Part shown: one piece after another, positions 22,401 to 27,609 of the stretch
How the letters are laid out: the number at the start of each line of letters is the position of its first letter
How positions within the stretch are numbered: the first letter of the stretch is position 1
Origin: Heliopora coerulea
Taxonomy: Eukaryota; Cnidaria; Anthozoa; Scleralcyonacea; Helioporidae
Assembly (NCBI GenBank): GCA_030142905.1
Contig: JASJOG010000132.1
Span: forward strand, 414,001 to 478,000
Direction: 5' to 3'
DNA: 64,000 nucleotides
The notes under the pieces: generated by a model
The model's database searches: none
The model's input: the letters and a program-made list of their open reading frames with translations, nothing else
What the model was told of the DNA's origin: nothing
Program-made: the position numbers and the translations under genes

Positions 22401-22701
22401 CACAAGGCTCACCAGCACGTTCAAGTAAATATAACCGCGCCAAGTGTGATAGAATCACGAGCAGTCTCACGATATTAACAAAATTCAAACGGTAGCAAAT
22501 AAATCTTTATTTTTCCGCAACAGACACCAGTATAACTATATAGCGTAGCAATAATTATCCGTCAGAACTCTAAGTATAATTGCGTATGGACTTTATTATG
22601 TAAATAGAAGGTATATATGTACATAGTTAACCATTTGTGCTTCACTTACCTGAGATGGAATAGACCAAAACAGAGAGAAAGAAAAATAATAAAGAGGTCA
22701 T
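152..22701 (-). CDS. Secreted WAP-like + multi-sushi (CCP) domain protein, 12 exons, partial at 3' end
   Basis: Spliced model (minus strand, 5' to 3'): 22701-22650, 21337-21203, 19329-19162, 15835-15650, 14480-14286, 11785-11612, 10482-10303, 9590-9414, 7747-7571, 5429-5262, 2130-1960, 319-152, then off the window. All exons meet in phase 1 with GT-AG borders, giving 650 codons plus one base. Order: signal peptide, eight-Cys WAP-like module, then ten CCP/sushi domains of 56-65 residues, each with the four sushi cysteines and a Trp before the last Cys. Known for the family: sushi modules bind proteins or glycans in complement, adhesion and scavenger proteins, outside the cell. The ligand is unknown here. 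Any TM segment or other domain would lie left of position 152. Closest descriptive class: complement-receptor-like or CUB/sushi-like proteins. The exon structure is well supported; specific orthology is not. Confidence 0.92.
690..900 (+). pseudogene. Non-LTR retrotransposon reverse transcriptase fragment
   Basis: In one plus frame the translation reads GVPQRLNLGSLLFLIYIND, then an in-frame stop, then a stretch with the catalytic-site sequence MFADDTN and IEEIETKL. This is the RT palm region of LINE-type elements (GVPQGS..GPLLF..YIND and F/YADD). A stop codon and lack of flanking ORF show it is dead. It lies antisense in a sushi-gene intron. Confidence 0.85.
1312..1738. repeat. Long palindromic element, arms about 195 bp
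   Basis: The left arm (1312-1509) is the imperfect reverse complement of the right arm (1546-1738). Both begin CACCTTT.GCTGTTCATTA and end near CTACTATACATTAG. The ~36-bp spacer is AT-rich. No ORF is present. It is probably a foldback/MITE-type element. The rest of the intron 320-1959 holds only the RT fragment and AT-rich DNA. Confidence 0.8.
1960..2130 (-). CDS. Sushi gene exon 11: CCP domain 9
   Basis: 57 codons, phase 1-1. Starts AICGKITSLRNGR and ends RRWSGRKPTC. Acceptor GGTTCTTAG, donor GTACGAAG. Confidence 0.92.
2304..2463. repeat. Two AT microsatellites
   Basis: (AT)n runs at 2304-2327 and 2437-2463. The AT-rich intron DNA between them has no coding signal. Confidence 0.9.
2640..2925 (+). 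mobile_element. Penelope-like GIY-YIG fragment arranged as a palindrome
   Basis: Arms 2647-2727 and about 2799-2880 are inverted copies. The right arm on the plus strand translates as YEFTCA, stop, then CNSRYIGETSRHFSAQIKEH. The left arm on the minus strand gives CAGCNSCYIGETS. This is the zinc-knuckle plus YIG motif of the GIY-YIG endonuclease at the C-terminus of Penelope-like elements. Decayed, inverted duplicate. Confidence 0.75.
2995..3178. repeat. TTTCAY..RTGAAA mini-palindrome cluster, copy 1
   Basis: Several imperfect palindromes of the form TTTCAYRWRTGAAA are strung together and end in TTTTTTAAGGGTG. Three other clusters occur at 11925, 50275 and 57220. It is an unclassified interspersed repeat. 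Confidence 0.75.
3216..3246. repeat. GC-rich perfect hairpin
   Basis: A 14-bp perfect inverted repeat (CCCTCGCACCGCGC and its complement) with a 3-nt loop TTC, striking in AT-rich surroundings. It lies just after TTTCAC cluster copy 1. Confidence 0.85.
3331..3361. repeat. AT microsatellite
   Basis: (TA)n of about 30 bp in a sushi-gene intron. Confidence 0.9.
3855..4833 (-). pseudogene. Decayed Crypton-type (DUF3504) tyrosine recombinase
   Basis: The minus-strand reading frames give, in order, the N-terminal core-binding part (ISENTKPKTKYDKQTLCKF and KKNEKREVKD, 4833 side), the middle (GNEIFVWKAEKASKD, about 4200), then SLYFTNKRQQNPGG, SPLGKNEVGKLLFKAA and NNSVRRTCASKLLDSDVP. These match the order of Crypton-derived DUF3504 proteins, whose catalytic block reads TNHSVRKT..LL...VP. 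Here the motif His is Asn, about 15 residues before it are missing, and several stops and frameshifts interrupt the frame. It is an inactive remnant in a sushi-gene intron, on the gene's own strand. Confidence 0.8.
4834..5261. other. Intron, no gene seen
   Basis: AT-rich intronic sequence with a T run near 5050. No domain, structured repeat or RNA recognised. Confidence 0.6.
5262..5429 (-). CDS. Sushi gene exon 10: CCP domain 8
   Basis: 56 codons, phase 1-1. Starts APCGSLKKMQNGN and ends DGKWSNPVPTC. The sushi consensus is complete. Acceptor TTTCCTTCAG, donor GTATCC. Confidence 0.93.
5430..6341. other. Intron, no gene seen
   Basis: Short ORFs only (for example 6069-6299 minus) without recognisable motifs. 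No clear repeat identified. Confidence 0.5.
6342..6543. mobile_element. tRNA-derived SINE, inverted dimer (family A)
   Basis: Minus-strand tRNA-like unit (about 6408-6473) with box A TAGCTCAATGGTTAGAGCG and box B GGTTCGATCCC. Its 3' tail is followed by the same tail in reverse, so CTTAAGATGATAGATGAACG at the left end pairs with its complement at the right end. It is too degenerate and too frequent here to be a functional tRNA. Confidence 0.8.
6568..7062. repeat. ATTATC/ATTATT low-complexity DNA
   Basis: 6568-6735 and 6950-7062 are runs of TTATCATTA-like units with no coding potential. The ORFs across them have repeat-derived Ser/Leu or Asn/His composition. Confidence 0.85.
7571..7747 (-). 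CDS. Sushi gene exon 9: CCP domain 7
   Basis: 59 codons, phase 1-1. Starts KCSDPRRNTNAMV and ends DGKWKGTIPSC, with four cysteines plus the normal Trp. Acceptor AATTTTAG, donor GTAAATTC. Confidence 0.92.
7925..8292. mobile_element. Pair of family A SINEs in inverted orientation
   Basis: Minus unit at about 7975-8046 and plus unit at about 8151-8222, each with box A (TAGCTCAATGG) and box B (GGTTCGATCCC). Both share the tail TTTTCTGAGTACAGGGCTTGA. Head-to-head layout with an 80-90 bp spacer. Confidence 0.85.
8293..9043. other. Intron, no gene seen
   Basis: No supported coding or RNA feature. AT-rich intronic sequence. Confidence 0.5.
9044..9156. repeat. Short palindromic element, arms about 36 bp
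   Basis: GTAGAAACATTCATGA at 9044 is inverted at the right end, 9141-9156. Arms continue inward through TTTCAACCGGAAAA with two or three mismatches. The spacer is about 40 bp. It is a foldback/MITE-like element. Confidence 0.8.
9414..9590 (-). CDS. Sushi gene exon 8: CCP domain 6
   Basis: 59 codons, phase 1-1. Starts VDCGNPGNPKHGQ, includes FTCDDGYTMEG, and ends NGKWSTDLPIC: a textbook sushi domain. Acceptor TTTTGTAG, donor GTGAGACA. Confidence 0.95.
   Translation of the reverse strand, partial: SLIVVIQGIQNMDKHLLIKDSLMHRMLVLLVMTVIPWREMQWPLAKLTENGPQIFQSV
9660..9845. repeat. T-rich TTTTG/TTTATT low complexity
   Basis: Runs of TTTTGTTTTG and TTTATTTTAT units in a sushi-gene intron. Confidence 0.8.
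10192..10227. repeat. AT microsatellite
   Basis: (AT)n of about 35 bp, roughly 75 bp past the donor of CCP 5. Confidence 0.9.
10303..10482 (-). CDS. Sushi gene exon 7: CCP domain 5
   Basis: 60 codons, phase 1-1. Starts VKCPDPGKIENGE and ends NGKWSDVLPKC, with an additional Cys in PMYCNSF. Acceptor TTTCAACAG, donor GTAAGTTA. An AT microsatellite lies just downstream in the intron. Confidence 0.92.
10483..11611. other. Intron between CCP 4 and CCP 5 exons
   Basis: The ORFs at 10666-10977 (minus) and 11117-11443 (both strands) have no recognisable domain and are hydrophobic or biased. I see no gene. Confidence 0.5.
11612..11785 (-). CDS. Sushi gene exon 6: CCP domain 4
   Basis: 58 codons, phase 1-1. 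Starts ISCGDPGIPKNGK and ends NGQWSDFLPSC. An additional Cys (CDNCY) gives an odd cysteine count. Acceptor ATTGTAG, donor GTGAGTAT. Confidence 0.92.
11925..12218. repeat. TTTCAC..GTGAAA mini-palindrome cluster, copy 2
   Basis: A string of imperfect palindromic units (TTTCACATG, CACATATAAAACG, TTTCATGAGTGAAA and similar) ending in TTGTAAGGGT. It belongs to the family seen at 2995, 50275 and 57220. Confidence 0.75.
12642..12989. mobile_element. MITE with about 30-bp terminal inverted repeats, possible TTAA target site
   Basis: Left end GGGCTGATTTCATGGG and TTTCAGCCCGG. The right end inverted reads AGGCTGATATTGGGG and TTTCAGCCCGG. Several internal GCCCGGGCTGAAAT palindromes. Flanks are TTAA (12638-12641) and TAAA (12990-12993), which fits a Kolobok- or piggyBac-like TTAA insertion with one change. 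Confidence 0.65.
13498..13803 (+). pseudogene. Penelope-like element GIY-YIG C-terminal fragment
   Basis: An open plus frame reads CPGCDKKCIGKTERRLE, then TEHSKHFETSAVTQHFLNC, later NLGFSNFRILHICKSN, a stop, and IKEALLIK. This is the CxxC..YIGKT..EH..H..C order of the Penelope-like GIY-YIG nuclease, ending in the typical KEAL.IK tail. The YIG Tyr is Cys. Truncated and dead. Confidence 0.75.
13924..14051. repeat. 48-bp palindrome in front of a SINE
   Basis: The arms 13924-13971 and 14004-14051 (GTACTGCCAGTCTGCAAG at the outer ends) differ by about one base. The spacer contains repeated TGATCATT. The right arm runs directly into a family A SINE leader, and related sequence occurs at 43340-43380. 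Confidence 0.85.
14052..14215 (+). mobile_element. tRNA-derived SINE (family A)
   Basis: tRNA-like unit about 14107-14183 with box A TAGGTCAATGGTTAGAGCA and box B GGTTCGATTCC, then tail TCAGAAAGTTTTTCTTAGA and GAGAGCGTGCGCATTAAGA. A nearly identical unit lies at 43385-43545. Confidence 0.85.
14286..14480 (-). CDS. Sushi gene exon 5: CCP domain 3, divergent
   Basis: 65 codons, the longest CCP of the gene, phase 1-1. Cysteines at RAC, LRC, MRC and FRC are kept. The first loop is long (about 30 residues between Cys1 and Cys2), and the usual GxW motif is replaced by KSWKILTPNF. Acceptor TTGACAG, donor GTAAGTAA. Confidence 0.8.
14481..15649. other. Intron between CCP 2 and CCP 3 exons
   Basis: Contains an unassigned plus ORF, 15154-15423 (starts MPPRKSVSIVLKLLERF, 89 aa). 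No domain is recognised, so I treat it as chance or decayed repeat. No other feature. Confidence 0.45.
15650..15835 (-). CDS. Sushi gene exon 4: CCP domain 2
   Basis: 62 codons, phase 1-1, beginning EIACPDPGIP and ending GQWSSPVPVC. It has the four sushi cysteines plus a fifth (DFC), so one is unpaired or bonded elsewhere. Acceptor CTTTTAG, donor GTAAGC. Confidence 0.92.
16060..16150 (+). mobile_element. Degenerate tRNA-like SINE
   Basis: Contains TAGCTCGCTAGCTGAGTCT, then CACCAGTTGTCAGAAG and a box-B-like GGGTTCGATCTCC. It is a worn family A copy. Confidence 0.6.
16152..16520 (-). mobile_element. Non-autonomous DNA element, copy A
   Basis: Starts (plus strand) GGCCCTGTCTGTACGTATCC, an end also seen at copy B (20211). 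The interior matches copy B in reverse orientation, for example AGCATGTCTTG..ATCAACCT, TGCTGAATGTT.AAGCTGACTAC and GAAGATTTT..TTAGACGAGGACGTACAA. No intact ORF. Family unknown; the end resembles hAT-type MITE termini. Confidence 0.65.
16711..16758. repeat. Perfect 21-bp stem hairpin
   Basis: TTCGTTGCAAGCTTCCTTCC followed by one more C, a 6-nt loop TTTGAC, and the exact complement. It sits at the upstream edge of a Penelope-like 3' fragment. Confidence 0.9.
16777..17165 (+). pseudogene. Penelope-like element 3' fragment
   Basis: The plus frame ends DDFTIISSCRSNSNFELLL, RESLLISKFRPFLNEN and a short tail to a stop at about 16948, matching the C-terminal tail of Penelope-like GIY-YIG proteins (..ESLLI.K..P.LN). 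The 3' region up to 17165 ends with GAAGATGTTGCACGTCC and GCAACGAAACGTTAG, an arrangement frequent at Penelope-like 3' ends and reminiscent of a degraded hammerhead (CTGAAGA..GAAAC). Confidence 0.7.
17505..17935 (-). mobile_element. Two tandem family A SINEs plus an inverted 5' stub
   Basis: Minus units at about 17580-17655 and 17820-17895 with box B (GGGATCGAACCCGC read from the plus strand) and box A. 17905-17935 repeats the head in plus orientation. They share the TTCTGAG..TATCCTCAGA tail. Confidence 0.8.
17960..18130 (+). repeat. Penelope-like 3'-end remnant
   Basis: Ends TCTCTGACAATGTTGC..GCGACGAAACGTTAG, paralleling the 3' end at 17110-17150. No coding sequence remains. Confidence 0.5.
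18196..18262 (+). mobile_element. Truncated family A SINE
   Basis: Box-A-like GAATGATTAGAGTGTCTCACC and box-B-like GAGTTCGATCCCCG, without complete flanks. Confidence 0.65.
18263..19161. other. Intron, no gene seen
   Basis: AT-rich DNA with no supported feature. The plus ORF at 18497 and minus ORF at 18726 lack recognisable motifs. Confidence 0.5.
19162..19329 (-). CDS. Sushi gene exon 3: CCP domain 1
   Basis: 56 codons, phase 1-1. Cysteines at LKC, FRC, RRC and PRC, with NGKWDG before the last Cys, as in sushi domains. The acceptor is AATTGCAG and the donor is GTAAGTAG. The upstream intron contains a long CT microsatellite. Confidence 0.9.
19384..19488. repeat. CT microsatellite
   Basis: About 105 bp of (CT)n with occasional TTT interruptions, 55 bp upstream of the CCP 1 exon acceptor in minus orientation. 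There it would act as an AG-rich stretch of the intron. Confidence 0.95.
19489..20210. other. Intron, no gene seen
   Basis: Contains short ATGT/TATG runs next to the CT microsatellite (19490-19575), then plain AT-rich intronic DNA. Confidence 0.5.
20211..20770 (+). mobile_element. Non-autonomous DNA element, copy B
   Basis: Begins GGCCCCGCCCACACGTATTC. The interior is similar to copy A at 16152-16520 but in the opposite orientation, including AGCATGTCTTGAGATTAACC and GAAGATTTTGAGTTAGACAA. Also repeats GGAACTTTTCAAAAACGC-type sequence near its left end (20316 and 20400). No intact ORF. Confidence 0.65.
21203..21337 (-). CDS. Sushi gene exon 2: WAP-like eight-cysteine module
   Basis: 45 codons, phase 1-1. 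Eight cysteines in the order NDC, MC, DEC, KGC, YEC, LC, GDC, GYSC, resembling the four-disulfide-core (WAP) spacing except that the usual adjacent CC pair is CLC and the C-terminal part reads CDGDCGYSCV. WAP domains are often protease inhibitors or antimicrobial. Whether this divergent module acts that way cannot be told. Acceptor TTGTACAG, donor GTAAGTG. Confidence 0.75.
21338..22649. other. Intron 1 of the sushi gene
   Basis: No gene, RNA or structured repeat recognised. ORFs here are short and unremarkable. Confidence 0.5.
22650..22701 (-). CDS. Sushi gene exon 1: start codon and signal peptide
   Basis: Encodes MTSLLFFFLSVLVYSIS followed by one base of a split codon, a typical hydrophobic signal peptide. 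The ATG has an A at -3 (AAAGATG). The donor GTAAGTG follows at 22649. Phase 1 matches the next exon. A TTTAAAAT stretch about 50 bp upstream could act as a TATA-like element, but that is only a guess. Confidence 0.85.
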
Positions 22702-23693
22702 CTTTACAGGAGTAAACTACAGCTTCTGAGTTCTACTTTGAACCGATTTTAAACCATCGATGCATACCAGGAACAGGAACACGAAATCTGATCTCTAAGC
22801 ATATCTTTCGAGACCTATTGAATTACGGTATAATGACGGAATGAAGATAACACTATGTTATGTTCCTTTAGCATTAAACTGAGACGGAATAGTTTTTGTC
22901 TGAGAATGTGTTGCAGGGTAACAGTCATCCGTAGTTTATGTAAACATAAATGGCTTACTCTGGACATTCAGCAGGGTTTAAATTCTAAGGTGATAAATTT
23001 GAAGTATATCGATTACTGAGTTAAAAATATCAGGAATATAGAAACAACGGCCTTAAACTCAAGTTTGTTGTTATTTTGAAACTCAGAGGCAACTCGACAT
23101 AAAAGCAAAACTTTCTTCCCAGATTTTGATACAAATCTATGTACCATCAATTCGGGTCTAACCAAACAATCATACACGATATACCTATTTATCAATGTGA
23201 ACGTCAAGAATAGAATGATCCGCTCTGTATTTATTACTTCTAGACGGAAATTTGACGGATTGTGTATGTCAACGTGTTAAGGACGGTCGTCAGAGGTTCT
23301 CAACTTGCTCTTCTTAATGTTTCTTTTCTTGAATTTCTTTGAACCTACAACAGATAAAAAGTTTCAAGTAACTGAATGTCATTCACAAATTCACATTAAA
23401 ATTTGCCGAAACATTTGTGCCAGATTTGTATCAAACAATTCTGTTATATGTCGTAATTACTAGGAAACATCTTAAACGAGGCCAAAGGTTACTGCCTTTT
23501 ACGTAAACTGCGTAAATGAATACGCATAAATTGAAAACAACAATATAATTTTTGGAGAAACAATGTAATTAACATGACAAGTTACAACATCGTTTGTAAA
23601 AGCTAGGAATCTGAACATGACGCATTTAACCATGGGAATAGAATCTTAATTTAAATATCAATGCCTCTGAGTAGCAGATACTACAATTGTTGT
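22702..23693. other. Upstream region of the sushi gene
   Basis: Should contain the 5' UTR and promoter of the minus-strand sushi gene. No initiator or factor site can be named with confidence. No other gene seen. Confidence 0.4.
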
Positions 23694-24160
23694 TTTAAGA
23701 ATAATGATGACAGTAATAATAATGATGACAGTAATAATAATAATGGTAGTTATAATAATAATGATAATGATAGTAATAGTAATAATAATAATAATGACAG
23801 CAACAATTGCAGCAACAAGGACAACAACTGAATAACAATGAAAATGAAAATGACGAGTACGATGACATGACAAAGATAGTCATAATGACAATGATAATAA
23901 TAACCATAATGATAATAAAATGATAACGGTGATGATAACGATTATGATAATGACAATGATAACGGTAAAGAAAATGACAATAATAATAATGATAATTACA
24001 ATAATAATGATAACGATAATGATAATAATGATAATAATGATAATGTAATGTAATAACGATGGTTATAATATCTTGGAAAAACAATCTGTCAGAGTTTCCT
24101 TAACATTTATAATAATAATAATAACAATGACTGAAATAATGATGATAATAATAATAGTAA
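23694..24160. repeat. ATAATG/AATGAT low-complexity tract
   Basis: Nearly continuous AATAATGATGA-type units (23694-24060, again 24110-24160). The long minus ORFs (His/Tyr-rich or Ile-rich) are artefacts of this repeat. Confidence 0.9.
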
Positions 24161-24187
24161 AGTAAATGGTTTGAACCTGGGAGAATC

Positions 24188-24407
24188 GTGACATGTTTGA
24201 GAAAGTTGATCGTCCAGGTTAGTGTAGTCTTGAGAAAGACTGTTGGTTGAAGTGACCGACGTTTTGACAACCTTAGCGGCGGTCATCTTTAGTCATCTTG
24301 ACTCTGAAGGTGACCGCTGCTAAGGCTGTCGAAACGTCAGTCACTTCAACCAACAGTCTTTCTCAAGACTACACTAACCTGGACGATCAACTTCTTCAAA
24401 CATGCCA
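24188..24407. repeat. Long palindromic element, arms about 105 bp
   Basis: The left arm begins ACATGTTTGAGAAAGTTGAT and the right arm ends with its near-complement. Both include TTGAGAAAGACTGTTGGTTG and a GACGTTT.GACA..CTTAGC.GCGGTCA core. Related in style to Penelope-like terminal repeats (CGAAACGTC), but no coding remains. Confidence 0.85.
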
Positions 24408-24541
24408 CAATAATAATAGTAATAATTACTACAATTATTTCCAGTCTACCCTACAACGATAAAGGACAACGGGGGAGGGGGATAATCCGAAACATTTACA
24501 CTCAACAATCAGTTAGGTAGGTCAGTGCCAGCTATTGCGTC

Positions 24542-25455
24542 TAGGCTTTGATAGACTGTGCTCGTAAAACTAGCACATTATGCTACAAGCACTGCTCGCT
24601 TTTGACTGAAATTGTGCTGCAAAGTGTGCCAGTTCTTTAAAACTATGCTGATAATACTAAGAAGTGCGAAAAATATATGCTACTTTGTTTCTTTAAATTG
24701 TACTCATGGTAACCGCAATCGTGAAGTTGGTGTTACTTAACGTTAACATGTTAAGTGAAATACATGTCTTTGTTTGAAGTAGTTATAACTGTTAAAATTG
24801 TAACTGCAAGTAGTTCGAATTCATGCAGAGCCAATACTGTACTTTTTCGTACTGTTTAACAAATAACTCTGTCCTTATTGCTTGTTGTACTGTGGCATAA
24901 CACTAGCTTGCTGGTAATCTACAAGGACATGATCTTGCAGGTCACTGAAGCATGAGGAGAGCAGAGAGAATTTTCATGAGAATTGCATTTTTTGCATCAG
25001 ATGTTCTTCTCTTTCCATACATATTTCCCTTCAATTAATCTCAGAGTTCATTGTCGAGTTATTTCAGCTGTTCCTGGATCACTGCCTGTTCATGTCACTT
25101 CGTTTTCACGTTCTAAATCACTGCTATCCTCCAAATCACTGTAAGTCGCCATCTTGATTGTTAAACAAACAACACTACAGCGGTACAGCCCGCGGGCAGT
25201 GGATCAGTTCTCAGTAGAGACTGGTTACCAAACTACGAACGTTCTCATGCTGTTTGACGCTGATTACTGGAAAATTCTGATAATAAACGCTTTCAGCATA
25301 GAAAAATGAGTAATTTAATGCTTCAGAAGAAGCGGAAAATGATAGTTATGCTTGCAGTGCTTTTTTTCGGAAAAATCGCGAAAATTGTGCTCATAATGGC
25401 AAATTATGCCAAAAATTATGCCAAAAATTATGCTGGCACAATCTATCAAAGCCTA
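24542..25455. mobile_element. Non-autonomous hAT-like element with perfect 8-bp target duplication
   Basis: Terminal inverted repeats TAGGCTTTGATAGACTGTGC (left) and TAGGCTTTGATAGATTGTGC (right, inverted). The flanking direct repeat ATTGCGTC occurs at 24534-24541 and 25456-25463. Length 914 bp, no transposase ORF. The 8-bp duplication fits the hAT superfamily. Confidence 0.85.
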
Positions 25456-26392
25456 ATTGCGTCTTCAGAAAAGTTGCAAGGATAAACTAAATGATAAAAT
25501 TCTTTTTAATTAGTTCAAGTACCTGCTAGACCCAACACATTTGTCCAATGATAAGAAAGAATTTGGAAAGCTAGATAAAAAAAGAGACAGATTTTAAATT
25601 AAGCCAAGGCTTTGAACCAAAAGCATGTCTTCTGATATCATCTCAAACTCATTAACAATTCATGAGCAAAACAACAAGAAAATCAACACCACAACTGAGA
25701 TGCAGTTTGGATAAGCAGACTTTCTCTTTAAACACGGGTTTGTTTGAAGATGACAGGTAGTATCATGCACTCGAACGTCGTGCTTCATCAGATATCCAAA
25801 CACCTCAAAAGTCTGTTAAAAAGCTTGGCTATCGCCTCGTTTTTTAACTCGATTACCTCTCGGTATTTGGATATATGATGATATATCGTGTATGATATAT
25901 TACATGAAAAATTATTTGAAATGTACTAGATATCTAAAGGAAGGGGACTTAGTTTACATAGGTTTGTTGAACAAATTGAAACTTTAATGGCCATAACTGT
26001 GAAAAATCAATCGACCAACATTGTCTGGAAACTTGGGTAAACTTCAAAGCGCCTCACGATGACCAGCGATTTATGTTTGGAGTGCACAAATGAAAGCGCA
26101 CGAATATTTTGTTTTCGGCAGGTTAATATTTTACACCTCGGTTAAGCGATTAAACCCGATTTGAGTCATCCGCAGTTAGCGACAATACAATGTGATCAGT
26201 GAGTGTGAAAGTGCAGGTAGCCGAGTTTGTTTGGCGATATATCTTTAATCCTTGAACGGTCAATTTTTCCGAAAGAAACTGACAATTATTCATTCTATTC
26301 AAATCCTTTTGCAAATCTATTGAAATTTGTTCTTGCATTAAATTTCTATACATTAATTGTACAGTCATGTCTGATCGCCCGTAAAAGGGTTA
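25456..26392. other. Intergenic, no gene seen
   Basis: The segment near 25730-25880 (GATATCCAAACACC and neighbourhood) resembles 44870-44910 and is probably a worn repeat. The rest is unremarkable. Confidence 0.45.
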
Positions 26393-26503
26393 AGTAAACG
26401 AACAATTTTTTAATAGCATACATGTTCCGGTATGCCATCTTGTATTGAAGATGGCATAAGTCTTGTCAAAACATGTATACTATTAAAATTTTGTCGTTTA
26501 CTT
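26393..26503. repeat. Nested palindrome
   Basis: Outer arms AAGTAAACGA..AATAG.ATACATGTT (about 34 bp) enclose an inner hairpin ATGCCATCTT..AAGATGGCAT. No ORF. Confidence 0.8.
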
Positions 26504-27210
26504 GAAGTTTATTGTAACTGTGGGGCTTATTCGATCCTGTGGATATATCTTTATTGACGATGGTTTGTGGTTGGCACAGTTTGACGGACTCTAACCGGTT
26601 GGCGACTTTGTCTGGCCAGCTGGGCAGTCTGCTGACAAGAACTTCCGCTCGATTTTCTAAGCCTGTGGATGCGAGCACGTCTGTGACGGGAGCTTGCAAA
26701 CCTACTCTGGTCAATACCAGGGATATGAACGGAAAACCTCGCAACAAGTCGATGAACTTTTCCTTGGCTAGATGCTTCCTGTGACTGGTATTACTATAGA
26801 AGTCACTAAAGAAATTGAGAACAAAAAAACACATAGATACTCTCCTTAACTGGCTTGAGTTCTTTTTATATTGCCAGTGCTAACTTAACTGTAAGGTTTG
26901 AGGGTCATTTACGTCTTCAGATATCGTCGTTTTTTCTTAACGCTGTCGCACAAAAATTTAGGGGCTCTGACAAAACAGACTTTGTACAATAAAGTGATCA
27001 CCTGACTGAAAACAGTATCTGAAATATGAGGCATACTGGCACGCTTTGGTTGGGGAAAAACCGAATTTTCTGATATTTTGGTCATTCAGTATCTGTCTCA
27101 AAGGATTCCCAAAGCTTTTGTGCTCCCACGTTGACATATGTGAAGGGATTTTGGAGATGAGAATCACGGGCAGCACCAGGTGAATTTTCAGTGCTTCATC
27201 CACTGCTTAC

Positions 27211-27381
27211 CCCATAGGTCGCGTGCTTAATGTTCGCCAAGCAGGCGTTTTCGATTGAGTGAGAAACATCCTCTACTACTTCACAAAAGCACGATGTCCG
27301 GCGTATTGATTTCTTGACTGATTCTTGGGCCTGTTGTTGAACCAAGTCCTCTCCACTTGTATTATTTCGTAAGTGGGCAAC
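27211..27381 (-). other. Unassigned exon-like ORF
   Basis: The open minus frame of 57 codons begins VAHLRNNTSGEDLVQQQ and ends ACLANIKHATYG, bounded by an acceptor (TTCCGTAG) and a donor (GTAAGC). Composition looks protein-like and helical, but no domain is recognised. Weakly protein-like minus ORFs continue downstream (26958-27203, 26466-26834). It could be part of an unknown gene or a decayed element. Confidence 0.3.
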
Positions 27382-27527
27382 CTACGGAATAAACAATAAT
27401 ACGATAGTCATGACAATTATTTAACCAATAACCCCGAACGCAAATCCATTAAAAACACAAAATGTATTAATCCATTAAAGCTCTATAAACCGTGATTAAA
27501 GTGAAATTCAGTTTGATGCTTGATATG

Positions 27528-27609
27528 AGACGTGAGAGCTTGGATATATTGAGGCAGATGAACGATCTTCAAGCTCGATATTCAGAAAATGATTTCTGAG
27601 CCCTAGACG
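27528..27609 (-). mobile_element. SINE family A tail fragment
   Basis: GACGTGAGAGCTTGGATATA and TTCAGAAAATGATTTCTGAG match the 3' tail of family A copies. The tRNA part is missing. Confidence 0.6.

Noticed and set aside
23658..24084. Long minus ORFs rich in His/Tyr or Ile
   Set aside because: Artefacts of the ATAATG low-complexity tract, which lacks stops in some frames.
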